The notes beneath the pieces were generated by a model. It had not been told where the DNA came from and made no database searches. It saw only the letters and a list, made by a program, of their open reading frames with translations. Positions 31,201 through 38,344 of a stretch of DNA of 46,246 nucleotides are shown in pieces (positions within the stretch are counted from its first letter, which is position 1; every line of letters starts with the position of its first letter). The translations under genes and the position numbers were made by a program. Source of the DNA: Candidatus Kuenenia stuttgartensis (lineage in GTDB: Bacteria; Planctomycetota; JAKEIC01; DYIT01); contig DYIT01000016.1 of NCBI GenBank assembly GCA_020723505.1, positions 1-46,246 of the forward strand. The letters run 5' to 3'.

Positions 31201-32586
31201 GTGGACAGCAATGAAACTTTACTCGGCCTCGAGGACCTCAAGCCCGACCCGGAGAACCCGCGGGAGATCTCCCACGAGGCCCTGGTCGGCCTCAGGGCGT
31301 CGGAAAAGGAGTTCGGCGATATATCGGGCATAGTCTGGAATCGGCGCGACGGGCGCCTCGTATGCGGCCATCAGCGTCTCCGGGCTCTCCGGCAGGAGTT
31401 CGGCGGCGCGCTCTGCATGAGGGACAACGTGATAGTCACGCCTTCAGGAGACCGCTTCCCGGTACGGATCGTAGATTGGCCCAAGGAGAAAGCCCGGGCC
31501 GCGAACCTAGCCGCCAACAATCCGCACATCGCCGGGGATTTCACCGCTGGGGCCGTGGCGCAGCTCGAGGAAATCGAGAAGGCCTTCCCCGCCTACTTCG
31601 ACGCCTTCTGTTTCGAAAAGCTCGAGGAGGACCTCCGGGCCCTCTGGCCCCAGGGCATCGATGGCGTGATTGACGACACGGATTCCATCCCCCTGCCCCC
31701 TGACGAGGCCGTGACGAAGAGGGGGGACCTCTGGGTTCTCGGGGCCCACCGCCTCCTCTGCGGGGACTCCGGCTCGGTCGAGGACCTCGATCGCCTTCTC
31801 GCTGGCGAGCCGGTCCACATGGTGAACACGGACCCGCCATACAACGTCCGGGTGGAGCCGCGTTCGAATAACGCCATCGCCGCGGGCCTCTCGTCCTTCC
31901 CCGGCGGCGGGCATCACCAGCGCTTCGACCAGGCCCGGCACCCGGACATGGCCCCGACCACCGAGAAGCTCCGGCCCAAGGACCGGCCCCTCGAGAACGA
32001 TTTCATGTCCGACGAGGAGTTCCAGGGCTTGCTTCTCAAATGGTTCGGCAACATCAGCCGGGTGCTGGATCCCGGCGGCGCCTTCTACATCTGGGGCGGG
32101 TATGCGAACCTGGGGAATTATCCGCCCGTCCTGCGCGCCTCGAAGCTCTACTTCTCACAGGCCCTCATCTGGGTGAAGGAACACCCGGTCCTGACCCGCA
32201 AGGATTTCATGGGGAATCATGAACTGTGTTTTTATGGTTGGAAAGAGGGGGCCGGCCACAACTTCTACGGCCCGCCGAACGTCCCAGACGTCTGGCCGGT
32301 CAAGAAGGTCAACCCGCAGAGCATGATTCATCTCACCGAGAAGCCCGTGGAGCTCGCCGCCCGGGCTATTGAATATTCTTCCCGAAAAGGAGAGAATGTA
32401 CTCGATTTGTTCGGAGGATCCGGCAGCACCCTTATCGCCGCGGAGCAGCTGAAGCGTCGATCGTTCCTCATGGAAATCGACGAGCTCTACTGTGACGTGA
32501 TCGTTCAGCGATTTGAGAACTTGACGGGCGTCAAAGCGGTGAGGATACAGGACCATGAATCTTCTGGACATCAGGGGGCTCATTGA
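31201..32586 (+). CDS. ParB-like domain fused to beta-class DNA adenine-N6/cytosine-N4 methyltransferase
   Basis: 461 aa from GTG 31201. Residues ~8-110 are a ParB/sulfiredoxin-like domain ('LKPDPENPREISHEALVGL', 'RDGRLVCGHQRLRAL'). Methyltransferase motif IV DPPY lies at 211-214 and motif I 'LDLFGGSGST' at 401-410; this IV-before-I order is the beta class. 'EKPVELAARAIEYS' is motif X. It would modify adenine-N6 or cytosine-N4, protecting phage DNA or marking it for control. No cognate restriction enzyme is adjacent, so it is probably an orphan phage methylase. Overlaps the next gene by 32 nt. Confidence 0.9.
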   Translation: MDSNETLLGLEDLKPDPENPREISHEALVGLRASEKEFGDISGIVWNRRDGRLVCGHQRLRALRQEFGGALCMRDNVIVTPSGDRFPVRIVDWPKEKARAANLAANNPHIAGDFTAGAVAQLEEIEKAFPAYFDAFCFEKLEEDLRALWPQGIDGVIDDTDSIPLPPDEAVTKRGDLWVLGAHRLLCGDSGSVEDLDRLLAGEPVHMVNTDPPYNVRVEPRSNNAIAAGLSSFPGGGHHQRFDQARHPDMAPTTEKLRPKDRPLENDFMSDEEFQGLLLKWFGNISRVLDPGGAFYIWGGYANLGNYPPVLRASKLYFSQALIWVKEHPVLTRKDFMGNHELCFYGWKEGAGHNFYGPPNVPDVWPVKKVNPQSMIHLTEKPVELAARAIEYSSRKGENVLDLFGGSGSTLIAAEQLKRRSFLMEIDELYCDVIVQRFENLTGVKAVRIQDHESSGHQGAH

Positions 32587-32782
32587 GCTTCGCAGCGCCG
32601 AGCTCAAGCGTCTGGTCGAGATAGCCAAGAGAATGCAGGAAGGGAAGCGGGTGGCGAGCGATGATGCGCACTGGGCGGAGGAGCGGTTGGCGGAGAGCAG
32701 GGCAGGGGGCGGGAGGAAGCTCACCAGGGGGGAGCTGGAAATTGAGGTAAGGAGGGCAGATGTGGGGAGGGTAGGATTTTAA
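32555..32782 (+). CDS. Small hypothetical protein after the methylase
   Basis: 75 aa, helical and charged (RSAELKRLVEIAKRMQEGKR). ATG lies inside the methylase 3' end with GAGGATACAGGA upstream. No family recognised. Confidence 0.6.
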   Translation: MNLLDIRGLIELRSAELKRLVEIAKRMQEGKRVASDDAHWAEERLAESRAGGGRKLTRGELEIEVRRADVGRVGF

Positions 32783-32792
32783 ACAAAAGGTC

Positions 32793-32942
32793 GTGCGTTC
32801 CATCACCCAGTTCCATCCGGTTAAGAAGAACCCTGCCTTAGGTGGGCAAGCGAAGTTCGACCTGGACCAGAACGAACAGGACTACTGGGACATGCTGTGA
32901 GCGCTGGCGATGATGGCAATGGAGGAGAATAATAAGAAGTGA
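32793..32942 (+). pseudogene. Small ORF with in-frame TGA
   Basis: From GTG 32793 the frame reads RSITQFHPVKKNPALGG..., reaches TGA at 32898-32900, then continues 13 codons ('ALAMMAMEENNKK') to a second TGA at 32940. The text on both sides is protein-like, so a Trp or Gln codon may have mutated to a stop. Readthrough is a less likely alternative. The gene ends where the A+T-rich cassette begins. Confidence 0.4.
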
Positions 32943-32954
32943 GTAGAAAAGGAA

Positions 32955-32983
32955 TTGAATACTCCACTTTGATTTGATAGAAA
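32955..32983 (+). promoter_or_regulatory. Possible promoter of the three-gene cassette
   Basis: TTGAAT (32955-32960), 17 bp, TAGAAA (32978-32983): each box matches sigma-70 consensus at four of six. It lies 42 nt before the first cassette gene and could allow expression from the repressed prophage. Confidence 0.4.
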
Positions 32984-33024
32984 CTCGGAAACTAGGTACA
33001 CAAGCAAGAGATCGAGGAGGAGAA

Positions 33025-33756
33025 ATGCTCTGGCTTGATGGTGTTCTCTCGATTCCCACGGTTGGTCTTCTGACTGCAACTTCTTTTTCCAGAGCTGTTT
33101 CCCTTTCCACTCTAGTTGGTAAATATGCAGATTCAATCAACAAAGAAGACAAGAAGGTTAGCCTCGGACAGAGGAAATCTTTCCAGTATCAGATTTCAAC
33201 TCCAGAGGGACTTCTCGTCACTTTTACTCCTAATGATTTTCTTTTTTCTTATACTTATCAGAGAACGGAAGAGAAGCAACCCGGGGAATTACCTGTTTCC
33301 CGTTTCGACAATCTCAAGTCATATTCTGAATTGCTCGATGATATTATTGGCCATTTAACCGGATTGGCTACGATTATTCCCGTGACCGAACTTGAAGTTG
33401 AAAGAATCGGTATCGTAGCAGATGCCGATCTCAAGAAGGACCGTGTACCTCCGGGAGTTAAGAGCCTTCTTGAACATTGCTCTAAGCCTTTTGGCGAACT
33501 TGAGGTTCTGGAATCTAACTTTGTAAGAAAGATTAAGACATCCGAAATTTGTTTCGATCGCTGTCACGTAACTATTCACATGAACAACACCGCACAAATC
33601 ACTAATTTCTCCCTAGTACTTGATTGGCAGCGATTCGAAAAGAAGCGTTTCACATCCGATTCGGCTTTCAGAGAGTATTTGTTGCAATGTAAGGCATCAG
33701 CCACGGCCTATTTTGAAAAATTTGCACGAGGGGAGGGATTCCATGAAGCCTTTTAA
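33025..33756 (+). CDS. Cassette gene 1, unknown function
   Basis: 243 aa from ATG 33025, preceded by GAGGAGGAGAA; the longer frame to 32974 lacks such a site. Soluble alpha-beta protein with beta-rich stretches ('SFQYQISTPEGLLVTFTPND', 'LVLDWQRFEKKRF') and a helical end (LLQCKASATAYFEKFARG). The spacing of a central 'VERIGIVAD' strand reminds me of the sporadic TIGR04255 family, but I am not confident. The gene is A+T-rich and has a different codon style from the phage genes on both sides, which suggests lateral gain. It overlaps cassette gene 2 by 14 nt. Confidence 0.7.
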   Translation: MLWLDGVLSIPTVGLLTATSFSRAVSLSTLVGKYADSINKEDKKVSLGQRKSFQYQISTPEGLLVTFTPNDFLFSYTYQRTEEKQPGELPVSRFDNLKSYSELLDDIIGHLTGLATIIPVTELEVERIGIVADADLKKDRVPPGVKSLLEHCSKPFGELEVLESNFVRKIKTSEICFDRCHVTIHMNNTAQITNFSLVLDWQRFEKKRFTSDSAFREYLLQCKASATAYFEKFARGEGFHEAF

Positions 33757-34297
33757 CGCAATTGCCGTTGGTGCTGCTGCTGCGACCGCTCTCAGCGCAA
33801 CCGCATCACATTCACATCTTCAAGAGGTTATTTCTGATACGACTATAAAAATATCATTCAGGCCACATGAATCTCCCACTAGTATCCTATCCCAATTGGG
33901 CGAGACTGAGGATCTCCAAAGCGCGACCTCTGACAGATCTCAAACGCAGAAAACCAGTCTGGACTCCCAGCTAAAACCTGATGTCGGATCAGACGTTGTC
34001 AGAAGGAACACCTTGAGGATATTCGCCGCAAGTGAGAAAACTATAATTGCACAGCGGAATAACCTAGTAGATAAAAAGTATTCAGCAGGATTGACCAAAA
34101 GCGAGCAGTTAGATTTGGATTATGCGACATGGAAGTTGGATGTTATAGACGATGCTAAGCATGGAGATGCAATCGACTCTTTTAAACCACTTGTAGATGC
34201 CCATCGTAAAATTGGATTATCAATTCATAGTACTCTAGTCGACTTGAAGGAATTAATAATCAGGGAGAATCAGAAAAGTGGTAAAAGGAGGAGATAG
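33743..34297 (+). CDS. Cassette gene 2, unknown protein with hydrophobic N-terminus
   Basis: 184 aa from ATG 33743 with GGGAGGGATTCC upstream, inside the end of gene 1. Residues ~5-22 are small and hydrophobic (AIAVGAAAATALSATA) and could be a membrane anchor or weak export signal. The rest is polar, with a helical C-terminal part (ERTIIAQRNN-like, 'LDLDYATWKLDVIDDAKHG') and a basic end (KSGKRRR). No family recognised. It overlaps the HNH gene by 20 nt, so the three genes are probably translated together. Confidence 0.7.
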   Translation: MKPFNAIAVGAAAATALSATASHSHLQEVISDTTIKISFRPHESPTSILSQLGETEDLQSATSDRSQTQKTSLDSQLKPDVGSDVVRRNTLRIFAASEKTIIAQRNNLVDKKYSAGLTKSEQLDLDYATWKLDVIDDAKHGDAIDSFKPLVDAHRKIGLSIHSTLVDLKELIIRENQKSGKRRR

Positions 34298-35048
34298 GGA
34301 CAACCCAAACCTGCCGATTGTCAAAAGGCAGGAATTAGGTGAACGTTCAGACTATAACGAATTCAAAGACGAGCTTCGATATGACTTCTTCTACGCTTGT
34401 GCTTATTGTACTATCACAGAGACGGAAGCCCAAGGCATTGGGTTCGAGATAGACCACTACAAACCGAGAGAGAAGTTCCACCAGGATAGAAACAAGTACT
34501 CCAATCTAATGTGGTCCTGCGAGAAATGTAACGGAGCAAAGAGCGACTACTTTCCCTCAACTGAACAGCAACGGAAAAACTACGTAGTAATGCGTAGTGA
34601 CGAGGAGGATCCTTCTGCGCACTATCGAGTTGAGGATTTCCAACTTAAAGGTATCGACAACAAGGGGGAGTTCAATATTGAGAGATTGAATCTTAATAGA
34701 TTGATGTTGCGCGAGCTGCGGCAGATAAGAGCGAAAATGTGGGAGGCAAATGGGTTCATAATAAATGGAATATTAGAGATACAACGGATTGGTATAGATG
34801 CGCTGCCAGGCTCTCAAAAAGCTGTGTTCTGGAGAATGAGAGTATCCCTGCTTAATGACCTGGCTGAACTAGCCGATAACACAGAGGAGAGTATCAGGAG
34901 AATGAATAAATCTCCTCTGCTTAACGGTATAAATGACAATAATCATGAAATGAAGAGAAGGAGGTATCTCAAGAAGATAAAAGCCTTGTCAACGGAAAAT
35001 ACTAGTCTCCCTCTCAAAGGCATGGTGAATAAATTGAATAAAAGATAA
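34278..35048 (+). CDS. HNH endonuclease (cassette gene 3)
   Basis: 256 aa from GTG 34278. The HNH/McrA-like core lies at about residues 36-95: zinc pair 'CAYC', catalytic 'FEIDHYKPREKF' (Asp-His), 'YSNLMWSCEKCNGAK' (Asn and second zinc pair). The C-terminal 160 residues are helical and may bind a partner or target. Together with the two coupled unknown genes it could form a nuclease-effector system. The cassette sits between the DNA-metabolism and packaging modules, a common spot for phage cargo. Confidence 0.85.
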   Translation: MVKGGDRDNPNLPIVKRQELGERSDYNEFKDELRYDFFYACAYCTITETEAQGIGFEIDHYKPREKFHQDRNKYSNLMWSCEKCNGAKSDYFPSTEQQRKNYVVMRSDEEDPSAHYRVEDFQLKGIDNKGEFNIERLNLNRLMLRELRQIRAKMWEANGFIINGILEIQRIGIDALPGSQKAVFWRMRVSLLNDLAELADNTEESIRRMNKSPLLNGINDNNHEMKRRRYLKKIKALSTENTSLPLKGMVNKLNKR

Positions 35049-35153
35049 ACCCGCACCGTAATGATCGTAATAATCTTGACTGATTAGACACATCTGAGAA
35101 CAGGCAATTCAAGATGTCAAAGGCACCAAAATTACAAGAATCATTCAAGAAAA

Positions 35154-35172
35154 CCCCACCCCTTGGGCGGGG
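35154..35172 (+). terminator. G+C hairpin after the cassette
   Basis: CCCC-A-CCC-CTT-GGG-C-GGGG forms a 7 bp stem with one mismatch about 105 nt past the HNH stop. No U-run follows, so termination is uncertain, but it marks the cassette boundary. Confidence 0.4.
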
Positions 35173-35219
35173 AGGGTCACTTCCTAGGTTTTCGAAACAG
35201 CAATCACATCAAGATTCGG

Positions 35220-35292
35220 TTAATAACTGTACACCGTATGCTATATATTCTCTTAGTAAGTCTTGTATTATTTAATAAGATATACTAAGAGA
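35220..35292 (+). promoter_or_regulatory. Candidate promoter followed by a 10 bp inverted repeat
   Basis: TTAATA (35220) and TATATA (35242) are 16 bp apart. Just after them TCTCTTAGTA (35249-35258) and TACTAAGAGA (35283-35292) form a perfect 10 bp inverted repeat around an A+T-rich 24 nt loop with a further inner stem. It ends 16 nt before the next start codon and could be an operator, or a leader hairpin controlling that gene. Confidence 0.5.
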
Positions 35293-35308
35293 GATAGAAG
35301 GAGAAGAG

Positions 35309-35623
35309 ATGATTCATCCTGATAACCGGGAGGCGATGAATATGTTCGAGGACGCTTTTGAAGGCATTCTAAGGATTGGGGAAGAAGCGACTGGTGTAAA
35401 AATAATAAGAGTTGATGATGCCACTATATTCCGGATTGATTCATTTCCGGAAGACATAATGAATGTGGAGAGAAGAAATTTCAATGCAAACCGTGAGAAG
35501 GGCGAAATAATTTGTCCTCGGGGTTACAAAGTACATCTCTCCGATAGTAACATCCTTGACATTTTCATTGACGCGCTTAAAAGATGCGATACAAAGGGTT
35601 GTTGTGGGTGTGGATTCAAGTAA
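35309..35623 (+). CDS. Small acidic hypothetical protein
   Basis: 104 aa from ATG 35309 with AGAAGGAGAAGAG upstream. Acidic alpha-beta protein ('VKIIRVDDATIFRIDSFPED'), ending in a Cys cluster (DTKGCCGCGFK). A+T-rich like the cassette. It appears to have its own promoter and leader inverted repeat. Function unknown. Confidence 0.65.
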   Translation: MIHPDNREAMNMFEDAFEGILRIGEEATGVKIIRVDDATIFRIDSFPEDIMNVERRNFNANREKGEIICPRGYKVHLSDSNILDIFIDALKRCDTKGCCGCGFK

Positions 35624-35663
35624 AATGGTCTTGCGAGGGGAAAGGCAGATGGTCAAGAGATAG

Positions 35664-35864
35664 ATGCCGAGACCGGCAATGCCGAGGGTAATCCGATACA
35701 CCTACTGTGATGCCTGCGGATACGCCGAGAAGAGCGTTTTGAAGCTGAATGAACGCCATCTGAGAAGGAAATGTCCATCCTGCGGCTCAATGAAGTTCAT
35801 CGTCAGGCGCACGTCGACACGGTCAAATCCCCTTCGAATAAAAAAAATAAACTCATCCCCCTGA
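35664..35864 (+). CDS. Small zinc-ribbon protein before the packaging genes
   Basis: 66 aa (ATG 35664 or 35679). 'TYCDACGYAEKSVLK' and 'RKCPSCGSMKFIV' form a zinc ribbon, followed by a basic tail. Such small proteins often precede terminase genes and can be late regulators. Function unknown. Confidence 0.55.
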   Translation: MPRPAMPRVIRYTYCDACGYAEKSVLKLNERHLRRKCPSCGSMKFIVRRTSTRSNPLRIKKINSSP

Positions 35865-35921
35865 AATTGAATTAAAAACAACTCATCAAAATACCTGCGG
35901 TGAAATCCATCTTCTGAAACC

Positions 35922-35983
35922 GTTCTAATTTAGAACCAAAGTCCCGCGCCTGCATTTGCCTTTCGCGCTTTCATGCATATATA
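35922..35983 (+). promoter_or_regulatory. Candidate late promoter and palindromic site
   Basis: GTTCTAA-T-TTAGAAC (35922-35936) is a perfect interrupted palindrome. TTGCCT (35956-35961), 16 bp and TATATA (35978-35983) could be -35/-10 boxes. The structural genes begin about 80 nt later, so this 190 bp gene-free gap is the natural place for late-gene control. Confidence 0.4.
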
Positions 35984-36061
35984 TCCCTGTGTCGGGTAAT
36001 CGTATGCCCACGATCCACCACATCGGGCGGAACCTGGGCCGAGGTGCCTTCGGAAAGCGAC

Positions 36062-36730
36062 ATGGCCAGATGGACAAAGAAGCCGGAAGACGGGCAGGAG
36101 CACCCCAGGGGCGTGCGGCGGCCGGCGAACACCGAGCCGCTCACGGACTCCCCGAAGGTGCGCGATGACGGAACCCTCGTCGAGTTCAAAGGCAGCATGC
36201 AGCGATGCACGGGCACGAGCAAAGCCACGGGAGCCCAATGCCGGCACTGGTGCCAGCCCGGACTCCAGGTGTGCTATTTCCACGGCGGCCCTGCCGCCAT
36301 TGCCAATATCAAGCACGGCCGAGCTTCGAAGTGGTATCGCCTGGGATTTCTGGCAAAGAAGGTCCGGAAGTACGCCGAGGACCCGCACATCAAGTCCCTG
36401 GTTAACGAAGTTGCCGTTTCGAGGGCGCTGCTAGAGACGTACCTCGAGGAGCTGCGGTCAATCCGGGACTTGGACAAGAAGCGGACGGAGACGATTCTTT
36501 CGGCCATCGAACAGATACGCAGAGGCGTGGAGACGATGATCAAGACCGAGGACGGGCTCAGGTACATCCTGGACGTGGGGCAGATTGAGAGGCTGGCCGT
36601 GCAGGTCCTGGACGAGACGAGGAGAGCGGTCGACAAGGTCTGCGGAGAGGAACTGGCGGACAAGGTGAAGGAGGACCTGCAGCAGAGGATTCAGAAGCTG
36701 GTCCTCTCGGACAGGATTCCGGGGCGGTAA
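36062..36730 (+). CDS. Terminase small subunit-like protein with Cys/HGG motif
   Basis: 222 aa from ATG 36062 with GGAAAG upstream; a GTG at 36044 is possible. 'RCTGTSKATGAQCRHWCQPG' followed by 'CYFHGGPAA' is the Cys-rich/HGG signature of phage proteins found directly before large terminases. The rest is helical with a coiled-coil stretch (LLETYLEELRSIRDLDKKR). It probably binds packaging-site DNA and loads the large subunit 5 nt downstream. Confidence 0.7.
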   Translation: MARWTKKPEDGQEHPRGVRRPANTEPLTDSPKVRDDGTLVEFKGSMQRCTGTSKATGAQCRHWCQPGLQVCYFHGGPAAIANIKHGRASKWYRLGFLAKKVRKYAEDPHIKSLVNEVAVSRALLETYLEELRSIRDLDKKRTETILSAIEQIRRGVETMIKTEDGLRYILDVGQIERLAVQVLDETRRAVDKVCGEELADKVKEDLQQRIQKLVLSDRIPGR

Positions 36731-36735
36731 GACAG

Positions 36736-38337
36736 ATGACGATGATGCTGGACATAATCGGGAGCGCGAAGCAGAAGCTGAGGGGGCTCGGGGACGCCGG
36801 CTCGTACTTCCTGAGCCTCATCGCCGAGGGCCTGGCGCCGGCGGGCATGCCGCGTCTGGACCCGGAACTCACGGAGGACGCGCACAGGTACATCGAGGCG
36901 TACCTCTGGATTCGGTCCAAGGAAGACACCCTCATCCCCTTCAAGCTGAACGGCATTCAGCGCAAGTACGCGGCCATGAAGCGCCACGCGCTGCGGGCCG
37001 GCCGCAAGCCCCGCTTCCTGGTGCTCAAGTACCGCCGCGGCGGGCTGACCACCTACGAGCAGGCGCTCTCGTTCCACATGACCATGACGAGCCGGCACCG
37101 CAAGTGCCTCACGCTCGCGGATACTAGGGACAAGACCCGTGAAATCTTCGAGATGGTCAACCGGTTCTACGAGCACCTGGATAGGGACGTGAGGCCCGCC
37201 AGGAGCGATTCCAAGACGGAGCTGCTCGTCTCGTCCCTGGACTCGAAGTTCGGCATCCACACGGCAGGCAGCAAGGCCGTGGGCCGCGGCGACACGCTCT
37301 CCCGCGTGCACGGCTCGGAGGTGGCCTGGTGGGAGCTGAACGAGCTGGACCTCGACAACCTCATCGCCGGCATCGACGAAGCCGCCTCGCACGGGGAGGT
37401 CATCCTCGAGACCACGGCGAACGGCGCCGGCGGCTGGTTCTACAAGACCTGGCTGAACGCGCAGAACGGCAAGGGCGACTGGACCCCCATCTTCCTCGCC
37501 TGGTACATGGACGATACGAACCGCCTACCCCTCGAGCCGGGGGAGGTCCTCACCCTCAAAGAGGAGGAGGAGCACGCCCGCAAAGCCTACGGGCTCGACG
37601 ACGCGCAAATCAAGTGGCGCAGGGCGAAGCAACATTCACGCGGCGGCCTGTTCCCCCAGGAATACCCGGAGAACTGGCAGGAGGCTTTCCTGGTCAGCGG
37701 CGTGAGCTTCTTCTCCCGCGAGTCCCTGGAGCTGTACATGAAACTCGCCACGGATCCGATTGAGGAGACGTCCTACCTCCGAGTGTGGCGCGCGCCGGAA
37801 CAGGGCATGGAGTACTTCATCGGCGCGGACGTTTCCGAAGGCCTGCCGAACGGCGACTACGACGCGGCCTCTATCCTGGACACCGAGGGCCGGCAGTGCG
37901 CGGTCCTGCACGGTCGGTGGACGACCAAGGAGTACTCCAAGAAGCTGGCGGCCCTGGGGCACCATTACAACAATGCCTGCATCGCCGTGGAGGCCAACAA
38001 CCACGGCCACGCGGTCCTGGACGCGCTGCAGGACTGCTACGATAACCTCTACATCCACCGGAACTTCGACGCATATGGTGGGCCCACCGGGGCGAAGCTC
38101 GGCTGGCAGACCAACGCCAAGACCAGGTCGATTATGCTCTCCGCCCTGCAGGTGGCGATACAGGACCTGCTCATCGAGGTGAACGACCGGGTATTCATCA
38201 CCGAGTGCACGACATTCATCAACAACGGCAGCGGCAAGTACGAGGCCAGGCCGGGCTGCCATGACGACACCGTCATCGCGAACGCAATCGCATGGCAGGT
38301 GCGGCAGGAGCGGCCCGGGGACGTGAACGTTTACTGA
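36736..38337 (+). CDS. terL: Terminase large subunit
   Basis: 533 aa packaging ATPase/nuclease. N-terminal ATPase: adenine-contact 'NGIQRKYAAM' (~73), a deviant Walker A 'KYRRGGLTT' (~96), and Walker B-like 'LSRVHGSEVAWW' (~188) followed by coupling 'ILETTANGAGG'. The C-terminal RNase H-like nuclease has 'FIGADVSEG' (first Asp, ~363), 'ACIAVEANNHGH' (~420) and 'GCHDDTVIANAIAW' (~515). Terminase cuts concatemers and pumps DNA into proheads. Walker A lacks the standard GKT lysine position, as in several phage terminases. Confidence 0.93.
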   Translation: MTMMLDIIGSAKQKLRGLGDAGSYFLSLIAEGLAPAGMPRLDPELTEDAHRYIEAYLWIRSKEDTLIPFKLNGIQRKYAAMKRHALRAGRKPRFLVLKYRRGGLTTYEQALSFHMTMTSRHRKCLTLADTRDKTREIFEMVNRFYEHLDRDVRPARSDSKTELLVSSLDSKFGIHTAGSKAVGRGDTLSRVHGSEVAWWELNELDLDNLIAGIDEAASHGEVILETTANGAGGWFYKTWLNAQNGKGDWTPIFLAWYMDDTNRLPLEPGEVLTLKEEEEHARKAYGLDDAQIKWRRAKQHSRGGLFPQEYPENWQEAFLVSGVSFFSRESLELYMKLATDPIEETSYLRVWRAPEQGMEYFIGADVSEGLPNGDYDAASILDTEGRQCAVLHGRWTTKEYSKKLAALGHHYNNACIAVEANNHGHAVLDALQDCYDNLYIHRNFDAYGGPTGAKLGWQTNAKTRSIMLSALQVAIQDLLIEVNDRVFITECTTFINNGSGKYEARPGCHDDTVIANAIAWQVRQERPGDVNVY

Positions 38338-38344
38338 GCGGGAC

